Below, one piece after another: positions 26,270-34,349 of a stretch of 64,000 nt of DNA. A program made the translations under genes and the position numbers. Source of the DNA: Parvularcula sp. LCG005 (GTDB lineage: Bacteria > Pseudomonadota > Alphaproteobacteria > Caulobacterales > Parvularculaceae); NCBI RefSeq assembly GCF_032930845.1, contig NZ_CP136758.1, positions 1,317,001-1,381,000 of the forward strand, given 5' to 3'. Position 1 is the first letter of the stretch; each line of letters starts with the position of its first letter. The notes below the pieces were generated by a model. The model was not told the DNA's origin. It ran no database searches and was given only the letters and a program-made list of their open reading frames with translations.

Positions 26270-27022
26270 TTACTTGGCCTGGAAATTGTCGATCAGCGTG
26301 TGAACTTCTTCGTCGATCCGCCGCCATTCAGCCAGATAGGGCCGCTTGAAATAGTATTTCACCGTCACTGTGGGGGTCAGATCGTATTCCCGGAAACATT
26401 CGGGCGGGACAACGCGGTCTGCATCAGCCGGATAGCAAAAGATGACCGCTGTTTCCTCAGCGGCGGTCTCGCCAAGAAAGAGCTCCTTATCCGAATAGCC
26501 TGAGGCGGGCGCGAGCTCTGACCCTTGCCGGAAACTGAACTGTGTCAGGCCATGGTCATAAGGCGTGCCCTCACGGTCCAGCAGGTGTGGGCGGTACAGC
26601 ACTTCGAGGCGCTCGAGTTCGTCAAACGGGGTCTTTTTCTGCTGGATCAGAATATCGAGCCGCCGCGCATCCGCTTCATTCTCGACGAAGTCGTTGCGCC
26701 GCGCAGGCACGTAGCCGTCCATCCGTGGCCAGGACGCGTAGAGCGCCAGCACCTCACGCTCGCCCGGACGACGGTCGCGCGGAAAGACGGTATAGTTGGC
26801 GGGAACATTGAACGTCTGTTTGCCAATTGTAATGGCGATCAGCTCATCATTGATGGTTGGACGGGGCTTGTTCCCCTGGATCTCTTCCACGTCCGGACCG
26901 ACATAATGGTAGAGAAAGACAACGCAGAGAACGAGCGTCGCGAAGAACAGGATCATCGGATATCGCCAAGACGATTCCTCTTTGACCTCTTCATTGCCGA
27001 TATTGTAGCTGCCTTGCGCCAT
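26270..27022 (-). CDS. Single-span membrane-anchored protein, unknown
   Basis: 250 residues. A polar N-terminus of about 20 residues, one helix (YPMILFFATLVLCVVFLYHYV), then a periplasmic domain of about 200 residues beginning with ITIGKQTFNVPANYTVFPRD. That segment (T-I-G-G/K-x-x-x-x-V-P-x-N-Y) resembles the N-terminal portion of uncharacterised alphaproteobacterial envelope proteins, but I cannot name a family. Two cysteines near the C-terminus (VIFCYPAD, PECFREYD) may form a disulfide. It lies upstream of the small membrane gene and downstream of phoH. Confidence 0.7.
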   Translation of the reverse strand: MAQGSYNIGNEEVKEESSWRYPMILFFATLVLCVVFLYHYVGPDVEEIQGNKPRPTINDELIAITIGKQTFNVPANYTVFPRDRRPGEREVLALYASWPRMDGYVPARRNDFVENEADARRLDILIQQKKTPFDELERLEVLYRPHLLDREGTPYDHGLTQFSFRQGSELAPASGYSDKELFLGETAAEETAVIFCYPADADRVVPPECFREYDLTPTVTVKYYFKRPYLAEWRRIDEEVHTLIDNFQAK

Positions 27023-27081
27023 GGTGTCTCGCCGCTTGCTGTTCGTGCAGACACTCTAAGGCTGTGCGCCGGCAAAGGAAA

Positions 27082-27101
27082 GGCGGCGCCGGGACGCCGC
27101 C
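27082..27101 (-). terminator. Hairpin terminator after phoH
   Basis: GGCGGCG (27082-27088), loop CCGGGA, CGCCGCC (27095-27101). On the minus strand it is followed by TTTCCTTT, 23 bases past the phoH stop. A 7-bp GC-only stem. Confidence 0.6.
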
Positions 27102-27124
27102 TCCACCGATTGGGTTACAATCCC

Positions 27125-27907
27125 TCAAATATGATCAATCATCGCCGCGACCAGCGGGTGACGGACAACATCGGGCTTGCCGAACCGGACAATGCCGATG
27201 CCGCTGACCGCCTCAAGCCGCTCGGAAATCTCACCCAGGCCAGATAATCCAGGGAGGAGATCGGTCTGGTCAGGGTCACCCGTGACAACCATGGTTGAGT
27301 GCCAGCCGAGGCGGGTCAGCAGCATCTTCAACTGCCCATAGGTGCAGTTCTGCGCCTCATCGATGACCACATACGCATTATTCAGTGTGCGGCCGCGCAT
27401 ATAGGCGATGGGCGCGACTTCGATGACACCCTCCGCCATGAGGGCGCGAACACGTTTGGCCGACAGCCGGTCTGTCAGTGCATCGTACAGAGGTCGCAAA
27501 TAGGGAGAGAGCTTTTCTTCCAGATCGCCGGGGAGAAAGCCCAGGCTTTCGCCGGCTTCCACGGCTGGTCGGGACAGGAGAATACGCCCGATCTTGCCCG
27601 CTTCCAGCGCTTCGACGGCCTTGGCGATCGCGATATAAGTTTTGCCCGTGCCGGCGGGGCCGGTAGCAAAAACGATGTTATGATCTTCAACGAGGTCGAA
27701 GAATTTCTGCTGGTTGGCATTCTGTGCACGAATGGTTTTACGAAACCGCTGGTCGCGGGCTTCTGATGTCGGGCCCCGGACCGGCCCCTCAATGGGTGAC
27801 CACCCATCGTCAAACAGTGTGCGAACACTTCCCGCCATGACCTGTCGTTCGTCGCTCATTTGCTTACCGCTGCGCTTGATGGCTCTCTTGGCAGAACGAC
27901 GGGTCAT
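27125..27907 (-). CDS. phoH: PhoH-family ATPase
   Basis: 260 residues from ATG 27907 (in-frame ATG at 27952 also possible). P-loop NTPase of the PhoH family: Walker A GPAGTGKT preceded by HNIVFAT, RPAVEAGESLGFLPGDLEEK, the Walker B region YVVIDEAQNCTYGQLKMLLTR, and sensor VVTGDPDQTDL. The family links to RNA metabolism. The N-terminus is basic. This form lacks the PIN domain of PhoH2 and is the shorter type not adjacent to ybeY, which normally follows the phoH in the miaB-phoH-ybeY locus; it may be a second copy. Confidence 0.92.
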   Translation of the reverse strand: MTRRSAKRAIKRSGKQMSDERQVMAGSVRTLFDDGWSPIEGPVRGPTSEARDQRFRKTIRAQNANQQKFFDLVEDHNIVFATGPAGTGKTYIAIAKAVEALEAGKIGRILLSRPAVEAGESLGFLPGDLEEKLSPYLRPLYDALTDRLSAKRVRALMAEGVIEVAPIAYMRGRTLNNAYVVIDEAQNCTYGQLKMLLTRLGWHSTMVVTGDPDQTDLLPGLSGLGEISERLEAVSGIGIVRFGKPDVVRHPLVAAMIDHI

Positions 27908-27958
27908 ATCACGGCTCCTAGATTGGCTGATATTGGAAATCAGGCATGACAAAACCTT

Positions 27959-27989
27959 CCCGATATCGGGGGTGGGACAGTCATGACTG
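27959..27989. promoter_or_regulatory. Two adjacent perfect 12-bp palindromes
   Basis: CCCGATATCGGG (27959-27970) and CAGTCATGACTG (27978-27989), both perfect, with centres 19 bases apart. The pair lies 52 bases upstream of the phoH start. Spacing of nearly two helical turns suggests a two-site operator for a dimeric repressor or activator. Confidence 0.45.
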
Positions 27990-27991
27990 GT

Positions 27992-28129
27992 GATATCAAA
28001 AGGAAGTGAAGGGGACGGATCGGTTGAGATCCGGTTGGGTCAGCTCGGCGATCATGTGCCCGTTCGTGCACGACCTACCCCTTTTGCGACATGGTCCGTA
28101 AACGAACGCATCACAATGCTTTTGATATC
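27992..28129. repeat. 11-bp inverted repeat pair, 116-bp apart
   Basis: GATATCAAAAG (27992-28002) and CTTTTGATATC (28119-28129) are exact reverse complements. The first follows the palindrome pair by two bases. They could be two copies of one operator half, allowing looping, or close a long RNA fold. Confidence 0.4.
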
Positions 28130-28286
28130 TCGACGCTATGGTGATTCGCGAACCTGCCGAGAACCTCACCGGAGCAGATTCATGTTATTTTGCGTTGCGG
28201 GAGGTTGGCACGGAAAGAGACCTTTGCACCAGCGGCACTTGCCTGATCATTGCCGCTCGGCGAGATAGGGCGTGAGGAGAACTGCC

Positions 28287-29519
28287 ATGTCAGCCACTGA
28301 CGACCGTACTTATTCGACAACCGCCCGCACACTGCACTGGCTGATCGCCTTCTTGATCCTGGCGCAGGTGGGCGGCGGACTGTTCATGCACCGGATGGAT
28401 CTCTCGGACGCCAAGTTCCAGATGTATCAGCTGCACAAATCCTTTGGCCTTGTTGTCCTCGGCCTGTCCCTGTTCCGGCTGTATTGGCGTCTGCGCCACC
28501 CGACCCCGGCGCTCCCGGCGCATATGCGGCCGTGGGAGCGCCTCCTCGCCAAGGGGACCCACTGGGCTTTTTATGGACTGATGATTGGCGTTCCCCTGAT
28601 CGGCTGGCTCATGATCTCGGCGGATCCGCTGTCACAGGCCGTGCCGCTGAAGCTATTCTTCATCCTGCCGCTGCCTCTGCTGCCGGTGCCGATGAATGAA
28701 GGGCTCGCGGAGATTTTAAGCGGCCTGCACGAATTTTTCGCATTCGCGACGCTTGGGCTTCTGGCCCTTCACATTGCAGCGGCCTTGAAGCACCACGTCA
28801 AAGACGGCGACGATGTGCTGATCTCGATGGCCCCCGGGACGACGAAAGGTCGGCGCTTTTCCGTGGTCGCATGGATCGTCTGGGGGATCATCGGCCTCAC
28901 AGCGCTCGGTGCTACCGTGATCGGCCTGTCGGGCGGCGACGACGACCACAAGCCAATGACAGCAGAGGCGGTTGCTGAGTTGAGCGGCGCGACGCCCGCT
29001 TCGGACACCGCGGCTGCTGATCCTGATGCGTGGGTCGTGGACATGCCGGCCAGCCGCCTCGAATTCATCTTTACGCAAAGCGGCCAGGAAGTTGTTGGAC
29101 GGTTCAATACGTTCGATGCGATCATCAAACTCGACCCCACTGCACCAGAAACCGGCGAAATCAATGTGCAGATCGATCTTCTGTCCGCAGATGCCGGCAC
29201 ATCGGATCGCAACGGCACGCTGCAGCAATCGGCCTGGTTCGACAGCGCAAATGAACCGCAGGCCCAATTTACGTCGACGGACATTCGCGCGACCGGTGAG
29301 GGGGAATATGTTGCGGAAGGGACATTGAGCCTGAAGGGGACGGAGCGCGCGGTCAGCCTGCCTTTCACCCTGTCCGTGGACGGCGACCGTGCTGTTGCGC
29401 ACGGCATGACAACGCTCAACCGCCTGGATTTCGGTGTCGGTGAAGGCGCGATGGTCTCGGAAAAGGATGTCCCGCCAAGCGTCGGCGTGCGCATCCATAT
29501 TGAAGCTGAGCGACCATAA
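28287..29519 (+). CDS. Cytochrome b561 / YceI fusion protein
   Basis: 410 residues from ATG 28287 with GTGAGGAGA upstream. Residues 1-220: bacterial cytochrome b561 with four helices; heme-ligand histidines lie at 17 (RTLHWLIA), 50 (QLHKSFG), and in GLHEFFAF and LALHIAAAL. A fifth hydrophobic helix (VVAWIVWGIIGLTALGATVI) and a linker follow. Residues about 245-408: YceI domain, a periplasmic lipocalin-like barrel that binds polyprenyl chains (ASRLEFIFTQSGQEVVGRF, LQQSAWFDSANEPQAQFTS, GTLSLKGTERAVSLPF). The fusion suggests electron transfer to an isoprenoid quinone or related carrier held by YceI. Confidence 0.92.
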   Translation: MSATDDRTYSTTARTLHWLIAFLILAQVGGGLFMHRMDLSDAKFQMYQLHKSFGLVVLGLSLFRLYWRLRHPTPALPAHMRPWERLLAKGTHWAFYGLMIGVPLIGWLMISADPLSQAVPLKLFFILPLPLLPVPMNEGLAEILSGLHEFFAFATLGLLALHIAAALKHHVKDGDDVLISMAPGTTKGRRFSVVAWIVWGIIGLTALGATVIGLSGGDDDHKPMTAEAVAELSGATPASDTAAADPDAWVVDMPASRLEFIFTQSGQEVVGRFNTFDAIIKLDPTAPETGEINVQIDLLSADAGTSDRNGTLQQSAWFDSANEPQAQFTSTDIRATGEGEYVAEGTLSLKGTERAVSLPFTLSVDGDRAVAHGMTTLNRLDFGVGEGAMVSEKDVPPSVGVRIHIEAERP

Positions 29520-29523
29520 AAAA

Positions 29524-29545
29524 CCCGGCACTTTCAGGTGCCGGG
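29524..29545 (-). terminator. Bidirectional terminator between the cytochrome and hydrolase genes
   Basis: CCCGGCAC (29524-29531), loop TTTCAG, GTGCCGGG (29538-29545). On the minus strand it is followed by TTTTTTATGG, so it ends the hydrolase gene well; on the plus strand CGATTTT follows and may serve the cytochrome gene. Confidence 0.8.
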
Positions 29546-29554
29546 CGATTTTGA

Positions 29555-30223
29555 TCAATCTTCGAAGAGAAGCCCTTCCGGCGGCTCGTCCAGACGCTTG
29601 TCGAGATAGTCGCTCGCCTTCTTCATCAGTTCTTCCTCGTGCTGGGAGAAGAAGTGGTCGGCGCCCTCAATTGTCTCAAAAAGGATCCGGCGACCCTTCT
29701 GGGTCCGTGTCTTGGCCATCACGTCGCGGGTCAGTTCAGGCGAGCAGATCTTGTCAGCCGTGCCGTGAATGACGATGCCCGATGACGGGCAGGGCGCCAG
29801 AAAGGAGAAGTCGAAAAGGTTCGCCGCAGCGGATACTGAGATGAAACCCACGACCTCAGGTCGGCGCATCAGGAGTTGCATGCCCACATAGGCGCCAAAG
29901 CTGAAGCCTGCGACCCAGGCGAAAGGCGCTGTCGGGTTCTGTTGCTGCAGATAATCGAGCGCCGTTGCCGCATCGGACAGCTCGCCCTGGCCTTGGTCAT
30001 ACTCGCCTTCCGACTTGCCGACGCCGCGGAAGTTGAACCGCATGACCGCAAAGCCGCGCCGCGCGAACATGTGGTACATCTCATAGGTCAGCTTGTCGTT
30101 CATCGTCCCGCCGAATTGCGGATGCGGATGAAGAATCAGAGCAATCGGCGCATTCTCGGTCTTCGCACGCTGATAGCGTGCCTCGATACGGCCATCGGGG
30201 CCGGGAAAAATCACTTCGGGCAT
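29555..30223 (-). CDS. Alpha/beta hydrolase (COG2945-like)
   Basis: 222 residues. Alpha/beta hydrolase fold: LILHPHPQFGGTMNDK oxyanion region, RFNFRGVGKSEGEYDQG, nucleophile elbow VAGFSFGAYVG (G-x-S-x-G with Ser), acid in HGTADKICSP, and catalytic His in EGADHFFSQHEEE. These match the COG2945 group of small esterases or dienelactone-hydrolase relatives with unknown substrate. It is divergent from iscR, and the shared 140-base region carries a large dyad. Confidence 0.85.
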   Translation of the reverse strand: MPEVIFPGPDGRIEARYQRAKTENAPIALILHPHPQFGGTMNDKLTYEMYHMFARRGFAVMRFNFRGVGKSEGEYDQGQGELSDAATALDYLQQQNPTAPFAWVAGFSFGAYVGMQLLMRRPEVVGFISVSAAANLFDFSFLAPCPSSGIVIHGTADKICSPELTRDVMAKTRTQKGRRILFETIEGADHFFSQHEEELMKKASDYLDKRLDEPPEGLLFED

Positions 30224-30255
30224 GTACTCAATCCATTCTTGCGGCGTGACGAAAT

Positions 30256-30291
30256 AACCCGACTAATAAAGTTGACCAATTCAGTCGGGTT
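30256..30291. promoter_or_regulatory. 9-bp dyad with embedded TTGACC, iscR promoter region
   Basis: AACCCGACT (30256-30264) and AGTCGGGTT (30283-30291), 18 bases apart. Inside and after it, TTGACC (30272-30277) and TATGTC (30295-30300) with a 17-base spacer could be a -35/-10 pair reading toward iscR. The overlap of dyad and promoter fits autoregulation by IscR or another iron regulator. A further TTGACTAGGAATCCTGA lies at 30341, just before the start. Confidence 0.45.
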
Positions 30292-30363
30292 TCTTATGTC
30301 CCAGCTATAGCGAAGGCGGCCTATACCACGTTTTTGCCGCTTGACTAGGAATCCTGAACGCCT

Positions 30364-30792
30364 GTGAAACTGACAGCTAAAGCTCGCATTGCCGTAACGG
30401 CATTGGCCGATATCGCCGCCTATGGTGGGCTGGGTCCTGTGTCTCTTGCTGATATAGGCAGCCGGCACCGGATGTCAGTCCCTTTTCTGGAACAGACGTT
30501 CGGCAAACTGCGTAAAGCAGGTCTCGTCGAGAGCCGTCGTGGCGCCGGTGGCGGATACGTTCTGGCCCATCCGGCCAAGGCGATTACGGTCGCCTCGGTT
30601 GTCCGGGCCATTGATGAAGAAATACGCTCGACGGCGTGTCGTCCCGGGGCCGCCAAGGGCTGCACGGGAACGTCCGCTCACTGTTTGACCCACGGTCTGT
30701 GGCATGATCTCGACCGGATGATCGAAGGCTATCTCGAAGGCGTCACGCTGGCGGATATCGCGGATGGCGTGAAGGTGGTGACTGATGCCTGA
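30364..30792 (+). CDS. iscR: Fe-S cluster-binding Rrf2 regulator IscR
   Basis: 142 residues, GTG start. Winged-helix Rrf2 family: KLTAKARIAVTALADIAAY, RHRMSVPFLEQTFGKLRKAG, ESRRGAGGGYVLA. Cysteines 92, 100 and 107 (ACRPGAAKGC, SAHCLTH) plus a nearby His match the Fe-S ligand pattern of IscR, so it should sense cluster status. It heads the suf operon and overlaps the cysteine desulfurase by 8 bases. By analogy it represses the operon when its cluster is loaded; direct regulation here is inferred. Confidence 0.93.
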   Translation: MKLTAKARIAVTALADIAAYGGLGPVSLADIGSRHRMSVPFLEQTFGKLRKAGLVESRRGAGGGYVLAHPAKAITVASVVRAIDEEIRSTACRPGAAKGCTGTSAHCLTHGLWHDLDRMIEGYLEGVTLADIADGVKVVTDA

Positions 30793-31933
30793 GCGTCTGT
30801 ATCTGGACCATAATGCCACGAGCCCCCTTCGCCCCAAGGTGCGGGATGCAATGCTGGCCGCCTTGGACGGGGCGCATAACCCGTCGTCTGTTCATGCAGA
30901 GGGCCGGGCGGCAAAACGGCTGCTGGAAGATGCACGGGCAACCCTGTCTGAAGTGCTGAACACGCCCAAGGAAGGGGTGATCTTCACCTCCGGCGGTACT
31001 GAGGCCGATAATCTCGCCCTGACCGGCATGGTCCGCGGTCCGGCACGGATCCGCAGATTGATGATCTCGGGCGTCGAGCACGACGCGGTGAAAGCGACTG
31101 CGAAAGCGTTGAGCGAGCAGGGCGTCACGGTGGAGACGGTACCCGTGACCCGGAGCGGTGTCGTCGATGTCGATTGGCTCGACCGCCGTCTCAGCGGCTA
31201 TGATGTGGAGACGGAAGGAAATTTCCTCCTCTGCGTGATGCTGGCGAACAACGAAACCGGCGTCATCCAGCCGGTTGAGAAGCTGGGCCCCATGGTCTGG
31301 CCGCGCGGCGGCTATCTCTTCGTCGATGCGGTGCAGGGGTTCGGTAAGCTCGATGTTGATTTCACGGCCATGGGGGCGGACCTCATGGCGATCGGGGCGC
31401 ACAAGGTTGGCGGTCCGGTGGGTGTCGGCGCGCTGATCGTCAAAACGGGGCTTGCCTTTGAGCCTCTGCTGCGCGGAGGCGGGCAGGAGTTATACCGTCG
31501 TGCAGGGACGGAAAACATCGCTGCGGTCAGCGGCTTTGCAGCCTGCGCCCGGGACGCATCGCCTACGGACTATAAGGCGTTGGCCGTGATGCGGGACGAA
31601 ATCGCCGCCAGTTTGCCGCCGGGGATCGTCGTGTGGGGCAAGGAGGCATCGCGCCTCGGCAATACCCTGTGCTTTTCTGCGCCGGGGTTTGCGTCGGAAA
31701 CGCAAGTGATGGTGATGGACCTGAACGGCATTGCGGTTTCGGCAGGCTCGGCCTGTTCGTCCGGCAAGGTCCGAAGCTCCGGCGTGCTGCAGGCGATGGG
31801 CGCTAACGCCAGCGAAGCGGGCTGCGCCCTGCGCATATCATTGGGATGGAACACGCCCGCCGACGCGCCGAGCCGATTTGTCGGCGCCTGGACGAAAGAA
31901 CAAAATCGTATCGCCGCGAATTCTGCGGCATAA
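30785..31933 (+). CDS. Cysteine desulfurase, NifS/IscS type
   Basis: 382 residues. PLP enzyme that releases sulfur from cysteine as a persulfide. N-terminus [20 protein letters not shown] and ASG-type loop [12 protein letters not shown], Lys of the internal aldimine in [11 protein letters not shown], and the mobile-loop nucleophile Cys324 in [14 protein letters not shown]. It is the class I (NifS-like) form, while a class II SufS is encoded later in the same operon. An iscR-nifS-sufB order is common in alphaproteobacteria. Confidence 0.93.
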   Translation: MPERLYLDHNATSPLRPKVRDAMLAALDGAHNPSSVHAEGRAAKRLLEDARATLSEVLNTPKEGVIFTSGGTEADNLALTGMVRGPARIRRLMISGVEHDAVKATAKALSEQGVTVETVPVTRSGVVDVDWLDRRLSGYDVETEGNFLLCVMLANNETGVIQPVEKLGPMVWPRGGYLFVDAVQGFGKLDVDFTAMGADLMAIGAHKVGGPVGVGALIVKTGLAFEPLLRGGGQELYRRAGTENIAAVSGFAACARDASPTDYKALAVMRDEIAASLPPGIVVWGKEASRLGNTLCFSAPGFASETQVMVMDLNGIAVSAGSACSSGKVRSSGVLQAMGANASEAGCALRISLGWNTPADAPSRFVGAWTKEQNRIAANSAA

Positions 31934-31943
31934 GGATCAACCG

Positions 31944-33455
31944 ATGGCTGAAATCAAAGAAGCAATCGACAGAGAGACCGTCAACACGGTCAAATCATTG
32001 GAGACGTATAAATACGGCTTCACGACGGACATCGAGTCCGTGAAGGCGCCAAAGGGCCTGAACGAAGACACCGTGCGCTATATCTCCGCCAAGAAGGAGG
32101 AGCCCGAATGGATGCTGGAATGGCGTCTGGAGGCGTTCCGTCGCTGGCAGCTGATGGAAGAGCCGACCTGGCAGAAAGTTCAGTATCCGAAGATCAATTA
32201 TCAGGATCATTATTATTACGCCGAACCAAAGTCCGGCGCAAAATATGAGTCCATTGATGATGTGCCGCCGGAAATCCTCGCGGATTTCGAGAAGCTCGGC
32301 ATTCCCTTGCGTGAGGCGGAAGTCCTGCTGGGCGTTGAAGGCGCCGGGCAGAGCCCGGGGGAGGCGCGCACGACGCCAAAGGTCGCTGTTGATGCGGTTT
32401 TTGACTCCGTGTCCGTTGCGACCACGTTTAAGAAAGAGCTTGAGAAGGCGGGCGTGATCTTCATGTCCATGTCGGAAGCAATCCGTGAGCACCCAGATCT
32501 GGTGCGCCAATATATTGGTTCGGTCGTTCCGGCGTCTGATAATTTCTTTGCGACCCTGAATACGGCGGTCTTCTCGGACGGTACCTTTGTCTATATCCCG
32601 CCGGGCGTTCGGTGTCCGATGGAGCTGTCGACCTATTTTCGCATCAATGAGGCCAATACGGGACAGTTTGAGCGGACGCTGATCGTGGCAGACAAGGGCG
32701 CATATGTGTCCTATCTCGAGGGGTGCACCGCGCCCATGCGCGACGAAAACCAGCTGCATGCCGCCGTTGTTGAACTGGTCGCGCTTGATGATGCCGAGAT
32801 CAAATACTCCACTGTCCAGAACTGGTATCCCGGTGATGACAACGGGAAGGGCGGTATCTATAATTTCGTGACCAAGCGTGCTGATTGTCGTGGGCCACGG
32901 TCGAAAGTGTCGTGGACGCAGGTTGAAACCGGCTCCGCTGTCACCTGGAAATACCCTTCCTGCATCCTGCGCGGTGATGACAGCCAGGGGGAATTTTACT
33001 CCATCGCCATCACGAACAATCATCAGCAGGCGGATACCGGTACCAAGATGATCCATCTGGGCCGCAACACACGCTCGCGGATTATCTCTAAGGGCATCTC
33101 TGCGGGCGTGTCGGACCAGACCTATCGCGGGCTGGTCTCCATTCATCGCAAGGCCGAGAACGCGCGGAACTTTACCCAGTGCGACAGCCTGTTGATCGGG
33201 GATCAGTGCGGTGCCCACACGGTGCCATATATCGAGAACAAGTCCTCATCCTCGACGCTGGAGCATGAGGCCACGACGTCCCGCCTGTCGGAAGATCAGC
33301 TGTTTTATGCGCGCCAGCGCGGACTGGATGAGGAAGAGGCGGTCGCGCTGCTGGTGAATGGTTTCTGCAAGGAGGTTCTTCAGGAGCTGCCCATGGAGTT
33401 TGCCGTTGAGGCACAGAAATTGGTGGCCGTGAGCCTGGAAGGGAGTGTGGGGTGA
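31944..33455 (+). CDS. sufB: Fe-S cluster scaffold subunit SufB
   Basis: 503 residues from ATG 31944, 10 bases after the desulfurase stop; the frame is open further upstream but overlaps that gene in another frame. SufB is the main scaffold of the SufBC2D complex, accepting sulfur and iron. Typical parts: [74 protein letters not shown], and the C-terminal [20 protein letters not shown]. Length is as usual. Confidence 0.97.
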   Translation: MAEIKEAIDRETVNTVKSLETYKYGFTTDIESVKAPKGLNEDTVRYISAKKEEPEWMLEWRLEAFRRWQLMEEPTWQKVQYPKINYQDHYYYAEPKSGAKYESIDDVPPEILADFEKLGIPLREAEVLLGVEGAGQSPGEARTTPKVAVDAVFDSVSVATTFKKELEKAGVIFMSMSEAIREHPDLVRQYIGSVVPASDNFFATLNTAVFSDGTFVYIPPGVRCPMELSTYFRINEANTGQFERTLIVADKGAYVSYLEGCTAPMRDENQLHAAVVELVALDDAEIKYSTVQNWYPGDDNGKGGIYNFVTKRADCRGPRSKVSWTQVETGSAVTWKYPSCILRGDDSQGEFYSIAITNNHQQADTGTKMIHLGRNTRSRIISKGISAGVSDQTYRGLVSIHRKAENARNFTQCDSLLIGDQCGAHTVPYIENKSSSSTLEHEATTSRLSEDQLFYARQRGLDEEEAVALLVNGFCKEVLQELPMEFAVEAQKLVAVSLEGSVG

Positions 33456-33484
33456 TGCGTTTACTGGAAATGTTTCGTCAGCCG

Positions 33485-33549
33485 CTCATCCCCGCGAAGG
33501 CGGGGATCTGTTCGATTCCAATTCAGATGCACGCCTGTGCGGGAATGAG
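33485..33549. repeat. REP-like inverted-repeat element at the sufB 3' side
   Basis: Ends CTCATCCCCGC (33485-33495) and GCGGGAATGAG (33539-33549) are inverted with one mismatch. Inside is the stem ATCCCCGC-GAAG-GCGGGGAT (33488-33507) and a small GCAC-GCCT-GTGC hairpin. This is the common 'CCCGCGAAGGCGGG...GCGGGAATGA' type of dispersed intergenic element in proteobacteria. It sits in the short gap between sufB and the inserted genes. I see no other copy in this window. Confidence 0.7.
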
Positions 33550-33561
33550 TGGAGGGGTGTG

Positions 33562-33927
33562 ATGAAAACCATAACACTCTACCGTCCAGTCGGACTTAAA
33601 GAACTCGAAAAAATCGAGGCGCAGGACTTTCGTGCTTTTCCGCCGCGACTGCCGGAGCAACCAATATTCTACCCGGTGACCAACCGGGCATATGCCCAAC
33701 AAATCGCGCGGGACTGGAATGCAAAGTACAATGACGAAAAGATTGGTTATGTAACCGAGTTCGATATCGATTCCGATTATTGCGCCAAATTTGACCATAA
33801 GGTTGTAGGTGGTGCCAATCACGAAGAACTATGGGTGCCGGCTGAACTGCTTGAAGAGTTCAATCAAAAAATCATCGGTAAAATAAGAATTGTCGATGAA
33901 TTTCGTGGAGAAGGCGTGGATATATGA
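33562..33927 (+). CDS. Small conserved protein, sometimes labelled ADP-ribosylation/crystallin J1
   Basis: 121 residues from ATG 33562. The sequence resembles a family of short bacterial proteins with N-terminal TLYRPVGLKELEKIEA, then FPPRLPEQPIFYPVTNRAYA and GYVTEFDIDSDYCAKF and ELWVPAELLEEFNQKIIGKI. Database labels of 'ADP-ribosylation/crystallin J1' exist for it, but I see no ADP-ribosylhydrolase core, so that name is doubtful. The fold with an RPVG start and a Phe-Pro-Pro-Arg segment recalls ART-like or DUF2441-type proteins. It is first of four genes that split sufB from sufC. Confidence 0.65.
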   Translation: MKTITLYRPVGLKELEKIEAQDFRAFPPRLPEQPIFYPVTNRAYAQQIARDWNAKYNDEKIGYVTEFDIDSDYCAKFDHKVVGGANHEELWVPAELLEEFNQKIIGKIRIVDEFRGEGVDI

Positions 33928-34349
33928 GAATATACCTAGCATTGTTTTCTATTGGTATGCTGACCGCCTGTGTGACGCCAGCCTCACGCGAGGCGCTGCA
34001 ACTGGAGCCGTTCGTCATGACCGAAGCCGGCTGGCGTGCGGAAAGCGACCCCGTGCCTGATCCCTTCGCCCGGCCTCTTGCGGTCGGCGAAAATTACGCC
34101 ACTCTGGAAGACATGGTCGAGGCAGCGCAGCTTTATGGCAAAGCGATCGACGTGGCCGTGGACCAGCGCTTCAACAAGCTGACGGTCACGATGCAGGCCG
34201 ATGGGTATGCGGACGATTCGATCGCCGCCGAAAAATATGTGGTACAGGCCGTGACGCTGAACAGCGGGTTTCGCGCTGTAGATATCGAGCATTTCCGCAA
34301 ATGTCGGCGCGCTGCGACGGGCGGATGGGTAACCAGCCCATGTCCATGA
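33924..34349 (+). CDS. Small lipoprotein, unknown
   Basis: 141 residues, ATG overlapping the previous stop (ATGA). Signal peptide MRIYLALFSIGMLTAC ends at lipobox LTAC (Cys16). The mature part has a short Pro/Asp-rich region and a helix-strand core (ENYATLEDMVEAAQLYGKAI, FNKLTVTMQADGYADD). Two C-terminal cysteines (RKCRRAATG..SPCP) are notable. No family recognised. G+C is close to the host average, unlike the last gene of the insertion. Confidence 0.65.
   Translation: MRIYLALFSIGMLTACVTPASREALQLEPFVMTEAGWRAESDPVPDPFARPLAVGENYATLEDMVEAAQLYGKAIDVAVDQRFNKLTVTMQADGYADDSIAAEKYVVQAVTLNSGFRAVDIEHFRKCRRAATGGWVTSPCP

Larger units (their letters stand above)
27908..28286. other. Divergent intergenic region with palindromes
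   Basis: About 380 bases between phoH (minus) and the cytochrome gene (plus). A 93-codon open frame at 27990-28268 has no family features and poor composition, so I treat it as chance. The region holds two perfect 12-bp palindromes and an 11-bp inverted repeat pair (separate entries). No RNA gene recognised. Confidence 0.5.

Noticed and set aside
27990-28268. A 93-codon open frame between phoH and the cytochrome gene
   Set aside because: No family features, Arg/His-rich random-like composition, no ribosome-binding site, and it runs over the palindromic region; treated as chance.
31731-31943. Long N-terminal extension of sufB
   Set aside because: It overlaps the cysteine desulfurase in another frame and does not resemble SufB; the ATG at 31944 gives the family N-terminus.
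33485-33549. CRISPR repeat or miniature transposon
   Set aside because: Only one copy is seen, no regular spacing, and no target-site duplication; the form is that of REP-like elements.
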